This document shows, piece after piece, positions 16,785-28,235 of a DNA stretch of 64,000 nt (the stretch's first letter is position 1; every line of letters starts with the position of its first letter). The translations under genes and the position numbers were made by a program. The stretch is from NCBI RefSeq assembly GCF_001931485.1, contig NZ_MSDV01000019.1, forward strand, positions 62,001 to 126,000. Direction: 5' to 3'. The notes beneath the pieces were generated by a model. The model saw only the letters and a program-made list of their open reading frames with translations, was not told where the DNA came from and ran no database searches. The DNA is from Burkholderia sp. SRS-W-2-2016. GTDB taxonomy: Bacteria > Pseudomonadota > Gammaproteobacteria > Burkholderiales > Burkholderiaceae.

Positions 16785-17927
16785 ATGAACGAAGCTCCGC
16801 TCAACGACGGCGAGTTCGCCGCGTCGGTGATGGCCGTGCCGCCGCTCGCGCGGCGCGCCGACTATTCGCTCGACCCCGCACAGAATCGCGCGCTGATCCG
16901 CCATATCGAAGCGGGCGGCGTGCGCACGTTGCTGTACGGCGGCAACGCGAACCTCTATCACGTCGCGGTCAGCGAGTATCGCGACCTGCTGGATCTGCTG
17001 GCCGACGCGGCGGGTCCCGCCACGCGGGTGATTCCGGCGATCGGCCCCGATTACGGCAAGATGCTCGACCAGGCGCGCATCCTTGCGCAGTCCCGCTACC
17101 GGACCGCGATGGTGCTGCCGCTCGGCGGCTTCACGACGTCCGATGGCGTCGAGGCCGGTCTGACGCGGATCGCCGACACCGCGGGGATGCCGCTCACGCT
17201 GTATCTGAAGAGCGAAGACTATCTGGCGCTCGATGCGCTGACGCGGCTGGTCGAGCGCGGCACGCTGAGCGCGATCAAGTACGCGATCGCGCGCGCCGAG
17301 CCTGCGCGTGATCCTTATCTGCGCCGGCTGCTGGACTGCGTGCCGGCCGCGAAGGTCGTGTCCGGCATGGGCGAGCGGCCGGCGCTCGTGCATCTGCGCG
17401 AATTCGGCCTCGCCGCGTGGACGACCGGATCCGGCTGCATCGCGCCGCGCATGGCGATGGCGTTGCTGCGGGCGGTGCAGCGGGAGCGTGGCGGTTGGAG
17501 CGGTCGCGATGACGGCGGCGACGGCCACGACGGCCATCGCAGCGACGCAGGCAGCGTTGGCGTCGACGGGCACCGCGGCAGCGTGGGCGATGGTGGCGGC
17601 AAGGGCCGCTACCGCAGCGAAAACGACCACGACCACGACCACGACCACGACCGCGACCACAACCCCGACCACAACCTCACACGCCGCCTATACGACGCGT
17701 TCCTTCCGCTCGAAACACTCCGCGAGCAGATCTCACTGATCCGCGTGCTGCACGACGCCGTCGCGTTCGCGGGTCTCGCCGAGACCGGACCGCTGTTGCC
17801 GCTGCTCAGTTCGACGCCGGCCGAGCATCATGCGAAGATCGCGCAGGCCGCGCACACGCTGCTCGCCCTCGAGCGCGAGTTCGCGCACACCCACCCCAAC
17901 CTTTCCGACACTCAGACATCCGCATGA
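16785..17927 (+). CDS. DapA-family lyase with a His/Asp-rich insert
   Basis: 380-residue protein of the dihydrodipicolinate synthase/2-keto-3-deoxy-acid family. The first 235 residues give the TIM barrel, with the Schiff-base Lys in SAIKYAIAR; the usual Tyr of the YNxP motif is replaced in LYLKSEDY. Between about residues 236 and 302 lies a low-complexity insert rich in Asp, His and Gly, including (DH)n, followed by the normal C-terminal helices (RRLYDAFLPLETL). The function is probably aldol cleavage or dehydration of a 2-keto-3-deoxy sugar acid made by the dehydratase at 23531. The stop overlaps the next start (ATGA). Confidence 0.8.
   Translation: MNEAPLNDGEFAASVMAVPPLARRADYSLDPAQNRALIRHIEAGGVRTLLYGGNANLYHVAVSEYRDLLDLLADAAGPATRVIPAIGPDYGKMLDQARILAQSRYRTAMVLPLGGFTTSDGVEAGLTRIADTAGMPLTLYLKSEDYLALDALTRLVERGTLSAIKYAIARAEPARDPYLRRLLDCVPAAKVVSGMGERPALVHLREFGLAAWTTGSGCIAPRMAMALLRAVQRERGGWSGRDDGGDGHDGHRSDAGSVGVDGHRGSVGDGGGKGRYRSENDHDHDHDHDRDHNPDHNLTRRLYDAFLPLETLREQISLIRVLHDAVAFAGLAETGPLLPLLSSTPAEHHAKIAQAAHTLLALEREFAHTHPNLSDTQTSA
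17624..17676 (+). repeat. Hexanucleotide tandem repeat (CGACCA)n inside the DapA-like gene
   Basis: About four perfect CGACCA units are followed by degenerate copies. Each unit encodes Asp-His, so copy-number change would keep the frame and alter only insert length. A less regular Asp/His/Gly-coding stretch precedes it from about 17490. Confidence 0.9.
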
Positions 17928-18877
17928 CCGACAACAGCCGACGCTATCCCGATCCCTCCATCCGCGTGTTCGATCCGCGCTTCAAGTCGCTGATTCTGGC
18001 GTCGGCCTCCGTCGAATGTCTGTATCAGGGCGCGCGCTGGTCGGAGGGGCCGGTGTGGTTCGGCGACGGCCGCTACCTGCTGTGGAGCGATATCCCGAAC
18101 GACCGCATCCTGCGCTGGGACGAAACGACCGGTGCGGTCAGCACGTTCCGGCAATCGTCGAACAATGCGAACGGCCATACGCGCGATCGCGAAGGGCGCC
18201 TCGTGAGCTGCGAACACCTGACGCGCCGCGTGACCCGCACCGAATACGATGGCTCGATCACCGTGCTCGCCGATCGCTACCAGGGTAAGCGCTTCAATTC
18301 GCCGAACGACGTGGTCGTCAAATCGGACGGCTCGATCTGGTTCAGCGATCCGAGCTTCGGCATCGACAGCTTCTACGAAGGCGAGCAGCAGCAGTCGGAA
18401 CTGAGCGCGTGCGTGTATCGGATCGACGGGCAGTCGGGCGAAGTGTCGATGGTCGCCGACGACGTGCTCGGCCCGAACGGTCTCGCGTTTTCGCCGGACG
18501 AAGCGTTGCTGTACGTGGTCGAATCGCGCGGCGAGCCGACCCGCAAGATTCGCGTGTTCGACGTGAATGGCGATGGCAAGGGCCAACGCGCGACGCTGTC
18601 GAACAGTCGCGTGCTGATCGACGCGGGCCCGGGCACGCCGGACGGTTTCCGCGTCGACGTGCACGGCAATCTGTGGTGCGGCTGGGGCATGGGCACCGAC
18701 GAACTCGACGGCGTGCGCGTGTTCAATGCGCAGGGCGAGGCGCTCGGTCATATCGCGTTGCCGGAGCGTTGCGCGAACGTGTGCTTCGGCGGCCGGCATC
18801 GCAACCGGCTGTTCATGGCCGCGAGCCATGGGCTGTACTCGCTCTATGTGAACACACAGGGCGTGCGCGGCGGTTAA
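17924..18877 (+). CDS. SMP-30/gluconolactonase family lactonase
   Basis: 317-residue six-bladed beta-propeller hydrolase. Family hallmarks are the metal-binding Glu in RWSEGPVWF, FNSPNDVVVKSDGSIWFSDP with its Asn/Asp ligands, and the LGPNGLAFSPDE and PDGFRVDVHGN blocks. It would open a sugar lactone to the aldonic acid for the dehydratase at 23531. It overlaps the upstream lyase by ATGA. No signal peptide is seen, so it acts in the cytoplasm. Confidence 0.9.
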   Translation: MTDNSRRYPDPSIRVFDPRFKSLILASASVECLYQGARWSEGPVWFGDGRYLLWSDIPNDRILRWDETTGAVSTFRQSSNNANGHTRDREGRLVSCEHLTRRVTRTEYDGSITVLADRYQGKRFNSPNDVVVKSDGSIWFSDPSFGIDSFYEGEQQQSELSACVYRIDGQSGEVSMVADDVLGPNGLAFSPDEALLYVVESRGEPTRKIRVFDVNGDGKGQRATLSNSRVLIDAGPGTPDGFRVDVHGNLWCGWGMGTDELDGVRVFNAQGEALGHIALPERCANVCFGGRHRNRLFMAASHGLYSLYVNTQGVRGG

Positions 18878-19188
18878 ACAGAACGACCAGGCAGGACGGC
18901 TGAGCGGGGACGACCAGACGGGGCGACGCCAACAACCCGTCAGTCGTCTGCTCGCCAGACAACGTTTGTTGTCAGCGTTTCCAATGCTCGGGTTTGTCCC
19001 TGGACGCAGCGGACAAACCATTGAGCCGCAAGGATTCCGAACCGAATCGGTCGTGTTCGCGCACCCCCGCCGGCCACGACTATTTGCTTGACATCGGCTG
19101 TTGCGCTTCGCTATGTTGCGTTGGTAGAAAGACACCGCCCGCAGTGCTCGGACCGGCGGGCTTCCATACCAAGAAGCGAGGAGACGCA
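18878..19188. other. Intergenic region before the sugar-acid importer
   Basis: 311 bp with no supported gene. It contains the inverted repeat at 18958-18973 and probably a second promoter for the ABC transporter genes. Confidence 0.5.
18958..18973. promoter_or_regulatory. Inverted repeat GACAAC-N4-GTTGTC
   Basis: Perfect 6-bp arms with a 4-bp spacer, 216 bp before the binding-protein gene. GTTG/CAAC half-sites also occur at 16489-16497 upstream of the first gene of the cluster, which suggests one regulator for both promoters. Confidence 0.4.
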
Positions 19189-20358
19189 ATGACTGTTTCG
19201 CACAGGTTGTCGCTCAAGCTGGTATCCGTATGCATCGCGGCGAGCGCCGCCTTCACCCCCGCCGCGCACGCGGCCGACCCGGTCACGATCAACATCGTCG
19301 ACGTGGCCGGCGATCTGCAACTCACGCAAAAAGGCTTCGAGGCGTTCAAAGCCAAATATCCGAACCTGGTCGGCAACATCACCTTCACGAACGCGCCGGC
19401 GCCGCAGTTGCCGGGCAAGATCAAGGCGATGCAGGCCGCCGGCCGCTCCGATATCGATCTCGTGCTGACCGGCACCGACGCGCTCGCCGCCGGCATCGAA
19501 CAGAACCTGTGGCTGAAGCTGCTGCCCGACAACGCGGCGCAGTTCCCCGGCGTGCTCGACAAGTACGCGCCGGGTCCGCGCAAGATGCAGGAGCTTGCGC
19601 AAGGCTACGGGCTCGAGGTCGCGTATATGCCGGCCGGTCCGCTGCTCGAATACAACCCGGCCAAAGTCAGCGATCCGCCGAAGACGCCCGAGCAACTGCT
19701 GCAGTGGTGCAAGGCGCATCCCGACAAGCTGATCTACGCGCGGCCCTCGAATTCCGGCCCGGGCCGCACGTTCCTGATGGGCCTGCCGTATATCCTCGGC
19801 GACAAGGACCCGCAGGATCCGGTGCACGGCTGGGACAAGACGTGGGCGTTCCTCAAGCAGCTGAACGATTGCATTCCTTACTATCCGGGCGGCACATCGG
19901 CGGTGATGAAGGAGCTCGGCGAGGGCACCCGCGATATGACGGTGACGGTGACCGGCTGGGACATCAACCCGCGCGCGCTCGGCATCGTGCCGGCGGAATT
20001 TCGCGTGCAGCCGTTCGACAACATGACGTGGGTCAACGACGCGCACTACATGGTGATCCCGAAGGGCGTGCCGAAGGAAAAGCTCGACGTGATCTACAAG
20101 ATGATGAATTTCATGCTAGAGCCCGCGCAACAGGCGCTCACCTACGACGACGGCTACTTCTATCCGGGCCCGGCGATCAAGGGTGTGACGGTCGAGCAGG
20201 CGCCCGCGCATAGCCAGGAAGTACTAAAGAAGTTCGGCCGGCCGGAGTACGCGAAGATGCTGGCCGATCATCCGCACGCGTTGCCGCTGAATGCGGCGGC
20301 GATGGTCGCGGCCTTCAAGAAGTGGGATACCGACGTGGGCGCGCAGAAGACCAAGTAA
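19189..20358 (+). CDS. ABC transporter extracellular solute-binding protein (family 1)
   Basis: 389-residue periplasmic binding protein. A Sec signal peptide ends at AHA-ADPV (about residue 28); the mature part has the type II binding-protein pattern (FEAFKAKYPNL, GTDALAAGIEQNLW). ATG 19189 has a strong GAGGAG site. It leads a four-gene importer of the spermidine/2-aminoethylphosphonate/iron architecture (binding protein, one ATPase, two permeases). By context the ligand is a sugar acid or lactone; sequence alone does not show it. Confidence 0.9.
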   Translation: MTVSHRLSLKLVSVCIAASAAFTPAAHAADPVTINIVDVAGDLQLTQKGFEAFKAKYPNLVGNITFTNAPAPQLPGKIKAMQAAGRSDIDLVLTGTDALAAGIEQNLWLKLLPDNAAQFPGVLDKYAPGPRKMQELAQGYGLEVAYMPAGPLLEYNPAKVSDPPKTPEQLLQWCKAHPDKLIYARPSNSGPGRTFLMGLPYILGDKDPQDPVHGWDKTWAFLKQLNDCIPYYPGGTSAVMKELGEGTRDMTVTVTGWDINPRALGIVPAEFRVQPFDNMTWVNDAHYMVIPKGVPKEKLDVIYKMMNFMLEPAQQALTYDDGYFYPGPAIKGVTVEQAPAHSQEVLKKFGRPEYAKMLADHPHALPLNAAAMVAAFKKWDTDVGAQKTK

Positions 20359-20591
20359 GCCGGTCCAGCGAGAGCCGCGTGCCGCGCGACGCGATCGGAG
20401 GCCGGCCGCGTCGCGCGTCGATAACCGCTTCACCCGTTGCCGCGTGCCGCGTCATCGCTACGGCGTGCGTGCATACAGGCAAGCGCTTCGCACCACGCCC
20501 AACGCGCGCCGGCCACTTCACACGCATCACGCGCCCGTCACTCGCGCAGCACCTGCCGTATCGCGCGCGCCAAGCGGATCAGGAAACCGCC

Positions 20592-21671
20592 ATGAAGCAT
20601 CACTTCGAGCAGTTGCGACTCGACTCGGTGAGCCGCAGTTTCACCAACGCCCAGGGCCATGCGATCGCGGCGCTGCAAGGGCTCGACCTGACGATCCGGC
20701 GCGGCGAGTTCATCGCGTTGCTCGGGCCGTCGGGCTGCGGCAAGTCGACCGCGCTGAACTGTATCGCCGGTTTGCAGCCGCTGACCGGCGGTGGCATCTG
20801 GCTCGACGAACGGCGCATCGACGTCTTGCCGCCGGAAAAGCGCGGCTTCGGCATGGTGTTCCAGAACTACGCGCTGTTCCCGCATATGAGCGTGCTCGAG
20901 AACGTCGGCTTCGGGCTGAAGATGCGCGGTGTCGGCAGAAGCGAGATCGCGCGCCGCGCGCGCGAAGCGCTGCAGCTCGTGCAACTGGTCGGTCATGAGC
21001 ACAAACTGCCGGGGCAACTGTCCGGCGGCCAGCAGCAGCGGGTGGCGATCGCGCGCGCGATCGTGATCGAACCGCCGCTGATCCTGATGGACGAACCGCT
21101 GTCGAATCTCGACACCAAGCTGCGCATCGAAATGCGCGCGGAAATTCGCCGCATTCATACCCAGCTCGATCGCGCGACGCTCTACGTGACGCACGATCAG
21201 GACGAAGCATTGTCGATGGCCGATCGCATCGTCGTGATGAAAGAGGGTGTCGTGCAGCAGGTCGCGACGCCGAAAGAGGTCTATACGCGGCCGCGCAATC
21301 TGCATGTCGCGCGTTTCATGGGCTATCGCAATGTCGCCGAGTTCACGCTCGAGGGAATGCAAGGCGAGCATGTCGTGGTCGCTGCCGACGGCGTGCGCCT
21401 CGCCGGCACGCCGATGGCCGCGTTCAACGGCAAACGCGTGAGCGTCGCGCTGCGCCCCGAGGACATGCAGCTTGCCGAGCCCGGCGCCGACAACGCGTTC
21501 GACGCGCTGATCGACGCGGTCGAATACGGCGGCCACGATTCGCTGCTGCGCGCGAAGACCGCGTTCGGCGACATATGGGCGCGCGTGAGCGGCGAATTCG
21601 CGCATGGCGAACGCATCGCGTTGCGGGTGCGGCCGGCCTGCGTGCTGGTCTACGACGCCGAGGCCGCATGA
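20592..21671 (+). CDS. ABC transporter ATP-binding protein (PotA/UgpC-like)
   Basis: 359-residue ATPase with Walker A (GPSGCGKST), signature [14 protein letters not shown], Walker [13 protein letters not shown] and H-loop YVTHDQDEA, then a C-terminal TOBE domain (about residues 270-355). ATG 20592 has AGGAAA upstream; the frame extends far upstream through a 233-bp non-coding gap. The stop overlaps the first permease by ATGA. Confidence 0.93.
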   Translation: MKHHFEQLRLDSVSRSFTNAQGHAIAALQGLDLTIRRGEFIALLGPSGCGKSTALNCIAGLQPLTGGGIWLDERRIDVLPPEKRGFGMVFQNYALFPHMSVLENVGFGLKMRGVGRSEIARRAREALQLVQLVGHEHKLPGQLSGGQQQRVAIARAIVIEPPLILMDEPLSNLDTKLRIEMRAEIRRIHTQLDRATLYVTHDQDEALSMADRIVVMKEGVVQQVATPKEVYTRPRNLHVARFMGYRNVAEFTLEGMQGEHVVVAADGVRLAGTPMAAFNGKRVSVALRPEDMQLAEPGADNAFDALIDAVEYGGHDSLLRAKTAFGDIWARVSGEFAHGERIALRVRPACVLVYDAEAA

Positions 21672-22564
21672 ACACGCCAAACACGCCGACGCTATCGCCG
21701 CCGTTGCAGGCCCGTGCGCCGCGCGACGCAAAGGCATGGCTCGTCACCCCCGCGCTGCTGTTCATCGTCGCGCTGTTCATCTATCCGTTCGCGTACGGGC
21801 TCGCGCTGTCGTTCCAGCCGATGAACGGCGGCAGCGTCTGGGCCAACTATCTGACGTTCTTTACCGACACGTCGATGTGGCCGACCATCATCGTCACGCT
21901 GAAGCTCGCGGTTCCGGCCACGCTGATCAACGTCGGCGTGTCGGTGCCGGTCGCGTTCGCGCTGCGCCGCTACTCGCGCTATCAGAAGATCGTGACGACG
22001 CTGCTGGTGATTCCGGTCACGCTCGGCACCGTGCTGATCGCCGACGGCATGCTCACCTATTTCGGCCCGCACGGCTGGTTGCCGCAGGCGTTGCAGGCGC
22101 TGCATCTATACACGCGCGAAGTGCGGCTCACGCATAACTTCACCGGCGTGCTGCTGTCGCTGATCGTGTCGGGTTTTCCGTTCGCGTTTCTGCTGACGCT
22201 GTCGTATGTGACCGGCATCGACCCGACGCTCGCCAGTGCCGCCGCGACGCTCGGCGCGAGTCCGTGGCAGCAGTTCCGGCGCATCTATTTCCCGCTGCTG
22301 GTGCCGGGACTGACGATGGCCGCGTGCCTGTCGTTCGTGCAGGCGTTCTCGGTGTTTCCGTCGGCGGTGCTGCTCGGCGCACCGGCCGGCCCGACCCGGG
22401 TGATGTCGATTGCCGCCGCCGAGGCCGCGTTCGAGAGCTATGACTACTCGCTCGCATCCGCGATCGCGATGGTGATGGGCTTCGTGCAATTGATCGTGGT
22501 CGCCGCGCTGCTCGGCGCGCGTCGCTGGTTCTATCGCGGACCCACGACCGGAGGCAAAGGCTGA
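21668..22564 (+). CDS. ABC transporter permease, first subunit
   Basis: 298-residue inner-membrane protein. About six hydrophobic helices begin at residues 22-44 (WLVTPALLFIVALFIYPFAY). The EAA loop ASAAATLGASPWQQFRRIYFP docks with the ATPase. It overlaps both neighbours (ATGA and TGATG), so the three genes are translationally coupled. Confidence 0.92.
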   Translation: MNTPNTPTLSPPLQARAPRDAKAWLVTPALLFIVALFIYPFAYGLALSFQPMNGGSVWANYLTFFTDTSMWPTIIVTLKLAVPATLINVGVSVPVAFALRRYSRYQKIVTTLLVIPVTLGTVLIADGMLTYFGPHGWLPQALQALHLYTREVRLTHNFTGVLLSLIVSGFPFAFLLTLSYVTGIDPTLASAAATLGASPWQQFRRIYFPLLVPGLTMAACLSFVQAFSVFPSAVLLGAPAGPTRVMSIAAAEAAFESYDYSLASAIAMVMGFVQLIVVAALLGARRWFYRGPTTGGKG

Positions 22565-23499
22565 TGACGACCGATCGCCGCGCGCCTGCCGACCTGAACG
22601 CGTCCGCCCTGGCGTCCGGGCCACAACCGGGCGACGGCGCCCGCGAACCCGCGCAACATGCACGCCAGCGCGCGAGCGTCGCCGGCCGCCTGTGGCAGAC
22701 GCTGGTCTGGGCGGTGATGGTGTTCTTTCTGCTCAACGTGGTGCTGCTGATCGCCACCGTCGCGGTCAATTCGATCGCGACGCGCTGGTTCGGCACCGCG
22801 TTGCCGCAAGGCTTCACGCTGCACTGGTACGCGCAGGCATGGCGCGATTTCCAGCTCGCGAGCGTGCTGTGGGTGACGGTGCAGGTGGTCGGCGCGGTTG
22901 TGCTGCTGTCGGTGCTGCTCGGCGTGCCGGCCGCGTATGCGCTCGCGCGCGTGCAGTTTCCCGGCAAGCGTCTGGCGATGCTGATCTTCCTGTTGCCGTT
23001 GATGGTGCCGCCCGTCACCTACGGCATTCCGATGGCGACCGTGATGTACAAGATCGGCCTTGCCGGCACGCTGTGGGGCGTGATCCTCGCGAATCTCGTG
23101 CCGGCGCTGCCGTTCGTGATTCTCGTGATGACGCCGTTCATCGAGCAGATCGATCCGAATCTCGAAGCGGCCGCGCGCATCTTCGGCGCGAACACGTTCC
23201 GCTATTTCCGCTACGTGCTGTTGCCGCTGCTGGTACCCGGTATGCTGGCGGCCGGGCTGCTGGTGCTGGTGCGCACGATCGGCATGTTCGAGCTGACCTT
23301 CTTCACCGCCGGACCGGCGACGCAAACGCTGGTGGTCGCGTTGTACTACGCTGTGTTTTCAACCGGCGTACGCGCGCCGCAATCGATCGACGCGATGGCG
23401 ATGATCTATATGGCGATCACGCTGATCTGGGTGTTGATCGCACTGCAATTCGTGAGCCCGACGCAGATCGTGTCGCGCGTGAAAGAACAGCGGCGCTGA
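22564..23499 (+). CDS. ABC transporter permease, second subunit
   Basis: 311-residue inner-membrane partner with a longer polar N-terminus (about 40 residues) before the first helix (LVWAVMVFFLLNVVLLI). The EAA loop is EAAARIFGANTFRYFRYVLLP. It starts within the stop of the first permease. Confidence 0.92.
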   Translation: MTTDRRAPADLNASALASGPQPGDGAREPAQHARQRASVAGRLWQTLVWAVMVFFLLNVVLLIATVAVNSIATRWFGTALPQGFTLHWYAQAWRDFQLASVLWVTVQVVGAVVLLSVLLGVPAAYALARVQFPGKRLAMLIFLLPLMVPPVTYGIPMATVMYKIGLAGTLWGVILANLVPALPFVILVMTPFIEQIDPNLEAAARIFGANTFRYFRYVLLPLLVPGMLAAGLLVLVRTIGMFELTFFTAGPATQTLVVALYYAVFSTGVRAPQSIDAMAMIYMAITLIWVLIALQFVSPTQIVSRVKEQRR

Positions 23500-23530
23500 A
23501 CCATGTCCGGCGCGCATCGTGGAGTAGACG

Positions 23531-25300
<1,770 letters not shown>

Positions 25301-25347
25301 AGCCGGCTCGGCGCGCGTCGAATTCGCAAAACATCAAATGAGGCAAA

Positions 25348-25376
25348 GCACGCGCCGCGAGTGAAACGGCGCGTGC
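25348..25376. terminator. Intrinsic terminator-like hairpin after the dehydratase
   Basis: GCACGCGCCG pairs perfectly with CGGCGCGTGC around a 9-base loop. It lies between the convergent dehydratase and the 150-residue gene. The T-run is short (CCATTATTT), so termination may be partial. Confidence 0.7.
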
Positions 25377-25454
25377 TCCATTATTTACTGATTAAACGGA
25401 ATAAAACCGGTAATTAAAACGCGCGGCGAGCGGGACCGCGTTATCCGCTTACCT

Positions 25455-25907
25455 TTATTTCAGCCGCTGTATTTCGATCACGCGCGCGGGGCGCAAATGA
25501 TTGAGCGCGTAATGAATGCGGCCGCGATCCTGGCGCTGGCCGACCGGACGTGGGTCGTTGTACTGATGGTCGGCGGAATAAGCGCCCAGCGGTTCGACCA
25601 TGCCTTTGTCGATCACCGCATAGCCCGGCTCGAGAGCGAGCAGTAGATGATTGCCGCCGATCCGGCTGTCGAAGCCGGCCATTCCGTCGAGTGCTTCGGG
25701 CACGCTGTTGTCGAGCGTCGCATTGCTGGTCGTGATCTCGTCGGGCGAAATCGCGCTGTGGCCCGCGATCCGCGCGGCTTCGTGGTTCTTGCCGTCGGTA
25801 TCGACCGTGCTGTCGTGCGTGCGGTCGTTGTGCATATCCGTGCTCTTCGGATCCTTCGCGTCGGGTTTGGTGCCGGCGTTCTCTGGCTTCGTAATCGCGC
25901 TGTTCAT
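25455..25907 (-). CDS. Hypothetical protein, 150 residues
   Basis: I do not recognise this family. The product is soluble-looking with no signal peptide or membrane segment. The N-terminal half is polar and rich in Asp, Lys, Thr and His; the C-terminal half has a more ordered composition (GNHLLLALEPGYAVIDKGMV, then basic residues). ATG 25907 has a perfect AGGAG at good spacing, which together with codon bias supports expression. Confidence 0.65.
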   Translation of the reverse strand: MNSAITKPENAGTKPDAKDPKSTDMHNDRTHDSTVDTDGKNHEAARIAGHSAISPDEITTSNATLDNSVPEALDGMAGFDSRIGGNHLLLALEPGYAVIDKGMVEPLGAYSADHQYNDPRPVGQRQDRGRIHYALNHLRPARVIEIQRLK

Positions 25908-26241
25908 CGTGCATTCTCCTGAAGAAGACATCGTTGAAAGACCCAGCAAAAGCCGTTCCGAACTTCACGGCGCCCCAGTGCGCGGCACTTGCGCGACGCC
26001 TGCCGCGCGCTTGATCGCGGCGCGCATTTGTCGGTTGATCGAGTGGCGATGACGTCCGCGATTCTTTTCGATTTTTTTAATGGACGCGTATTTTCTACAG
26101 AGTATGATCTTACTCCGGCAAGCGATGCGCGGTTAAATTGACGACATGCGGTTGAGGTTATGTCGGGATCGGAAATAATGAACAAATACACAGGGCCGCG
26201 CGACCGAAAATATGTTACGGGGCTTCAGGGGCGGGTGACTC
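25908..26241. other. Intergenic, divergent promoter region
   Basis: 334 bp with no supported gene. The part from 26050 to 26200 is AT-rich and is probably the promoter region for the two divergent small genes. No clear dyad or RNA element was seen. Confidence 0.5.
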
Positions 26242-26475
26242 ATGCACTTCGATGCTGCATTTACACATCGCGGCTATCTGTTGAATTGCGAACCGGCGCG
26301 CGCGGGCGACGGCTCCTGGCAACCGTATGTGGTGATCTCGCGCTCGAGCGACGGCGAACTGGTGGCCAACCGGTTCTTTCCCACCGAGTTGCGCTTCTCC
26401 GACGAAGCGGCGGCGATCGCCCATGCGCGTGACTGGGCGGTGCGCTGGATCGATATGAGCAGCCTGACTATCTGA
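26242..26475 (+). CDS. Small conserved-type hypothetical protein, 77 residues
   Basis: Small soluble protein with an alternating beta pattern (RGYLLNCEPAR, WQPYVVISR), then F-S-DEAAAIAHARDWAVRWID, a helix typical of small Burkholderia proteins in which a short beta-sheet is followed by one amphipathic helix. No function is assigned. It stands alone, with ATG 26242 and a weak G-rich ribosome site. Confidence 0.7.
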   Translation: MHFDAAFTHRGYLLNCEPARAGDGSWQPYVVISRSSDGELVANRFFPTELRFSDEAAAIAHARDWAVRWIDMSSLTI

Positions 26476-26665
26476 CCCGCGCGAGCGGCGCGCGCAGCGT
26501 GCGCCGCTCGCGCCACGCGCGCCGCTCAGAGCCGCTCCCCAGCGCGCTCCCGCGCCGATGCCATCGTCTCGTCGAACTGCGCCATCGCGCACCCCGTCCG
26601 TTAAAACGCGGTAATCTCTGCGCAATAACCACTTTGATCCGTGCTTGCCGCACGGCGCCTTCCCC

Positions 26666-27592
26666 ATGCCCAACGTGCCTTCCCAGAACTGGGGTCTTGA
26701 ACAGATCGTCGCCGACCTGCGTGCGTCGCGCGAGCAACTGCATCGCACGCGCCATCCGCTCGGCATTCGCGAGTTGCCGTCGCGCGAAGCGGTGATCAAT
26801 ATCGTGACCGGTCTGCGCGCCGCGCTGTTTCCGACCCACTACGGCGCGCCCGATCTGACCGACGAAACCGTCGACTACTACGTCGGCCACACGCTCGAAA
26901 GCACGTTACGTCTGCTGGCCGAACAGATTCGCCGCGCGCTGCGCTTTCTGCCCGAGTTCGGCACCACGCCGGAGGCCGAGCTGCGCGAGCGCGCGTTCGC
27001 GGTCGCGCGCGAATTCGCGACGCAACTGCCGGGCATTCGCGCGCTGCTCGTCAGCGATATTCAGGCGGCGTTCACCGGCGACCCGGCCGCGCAGCACATC
27101 ACCGAAATTCTGCTGTGCTATCCGGGCGTGGGCGCGATGACCCATCACCGGATCGCGCATGCGCTGCATCGTCTCGGCGTGCCGCTGCTCGCGCGCTTTA
27201 TCAATGAGATCGCGCACTCGGCCACCGGGATCGACATTCATCCGGGCGCGACGATCGGGCCGAGCTTTTTTATCGACCACGGCACCGGCGTCGTGATCGG
27301 CGAGACCGCGATCATCGGCGAGCGGGTGCGGGTGTATCAGGCGGTGACGCTGGGCGCGAAGAGCTTCGCGGCCGACGAGGACGGCACGCTGATCAAGGGC
27401 AATGCGCGCCATCCGATCGTCGAGGACGATGTGGTGATCTACGCGGGCGCGACGATTCTCGGACGCGTGACGATCGGGCGCGGTTCGGTGATCGGCGGCA
27501 ATGTGTGGCTCACGCATAGCGTGCCGCCGGGCAGCAGCGTGTCGCAAGGCAAGGTCCGCGAGGGCGAGCGCGATCACGACGGCCGGCATTGA
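26666..27592 (+). CDS. epsC: Serine O-acetyltransferase (EpsC/CysE family)
   Basis: 308-residue enzyme that acetylates serine for cysteine synthesis. An N-terminal helical region (about 1-180) precedes the left-handed beta-helix of hexapeptide repeats (IDIHPGATIGPSFFIDHGTG, VVIGETAIIGERVRVYQ, VVIYAGATILGRVTIGRGS) with the catalytic His/Asp of FFIDHGTG. It is longer than E. coli CysE and resembles the EpsC subtype. No cysK is adjacent. No strong Shine-Dalgarno site is visible at 26666; an in-frame start at 26645 is possible. Confidence 0.93.
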   Translation: MPNVPSQNWGLEQIVADLRASREQLHRTRHPLGIRELPSREAVINIVTGLRAALFPTHYGAPDLTDETVDYYVGHTLESTLRLLAEQIRRALRFLPEFGTTPEAELRERAFAVAREFATQLPGIRALLVSDIQAAFTGDPAAQHITEILLCYPGVGAMTHHRIAHALHRLGVPLLARFINEIAHSATGIDIHPGATIGPSFFIDHGTGVVIGETAIIGERVRVYQAVTLGAKSFAADEDGTLIKGNARHPIVEDDVVIYAGATILGRVTIGRGSVIGGNVWLTHSVPPGSSVSQGKVREGERDHDGRH

Positions 27593-27661
27593 CGCCGCGC
27601 TAAAGCCGGCAGCGAAGTTTCAATTGCAAGGGGCTGCCCGGGGCTGCATTCCGGGCACGCG

Positions 27662-28174
27662 TCATCCAGCGCACAAATGCCGTAACCACGGCAAGCCATA
27701 CGCGTCGTGCAGCCACACATGCTGGCCGATAAACCACGCGGCCGCCCACGACGCCGCGACGACGATCAGATCGCAGTTGCCGCTATTCCACAAATTCAGC
27801 GAGTGACGCCCGGCGATCCACGGCACGCCGAGCGGATTCGGCCAGTCCGCGAACAGATGCATCAGTCCGCCGCATGCGAAGCCGAACGCCGGCGCCGCAT
27901 AAATCGAATGGCCGAGCAGGTGGTACGACACCGCGAGCAACGCGAGCCAGCCGATACCCCAATGCGTCAATGTGCGATGTGTGATCCACAGGCGCCGCGA
28001 GCGCGACCACCATGCGACCTCGAGCCAGTCCGGCGCGGTGGCGCCAGCCATGCCGGCGATAAAACTGAGCAGCACGCCCGGCTGAAACGGACCGCCGCCA
28101 TAGCGCGCGACGATTGCGGCAGCGATGACGCCGGCCGCGAAGCCGGTCGCTTGATGGGCTTTGCTTGATGCCAT
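27662..28174 (-). CDS. YdjM-like inner-membrane protein (DUF457, metal-dependent hydrolase type)
   Basis: 170-residue membrane protein with about four helices. Conserved polar residues are embedded near the membrane: HQATGF, APDWLE, THRTLTHW and GGLMHLFADWPNP, the His/Asp pattern of the YdjM/LexA-regulated family. Biochemical function is unknown. ATG 28174 was chosen; the frame extends five codons upstream. It is convergent with epsC. Confidence 0.85.
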   Translation of the reverse strand: MASSKAHQATGFAAGVIAAAIVARYGGGPFQPGVLLSFIAGMAGATAPDWLEVAWWSRSRRLWITHRTLTHWGIGWLALLAVSYHLLGHSIYAAPAFGFACGGLMHLFADWPNPLGVPWIAGRHSLNLWNSGNCDLIVVAASWAAAWFIGQHVWLHDAYGLPWLRHLCAG

Positions 28175-28235
28175 TGAAGCTTGCGGCACGAGCGCCGCCC
28201 GAAAATCAGAGGGCGGCTATGTTCGCAGATGCGCG

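Noticed and set aside
17624..17676. CRISPR-like or mobile repeat
   Set aside because: Units are 6 bp, have no spacers and are in frame within a coding gene.
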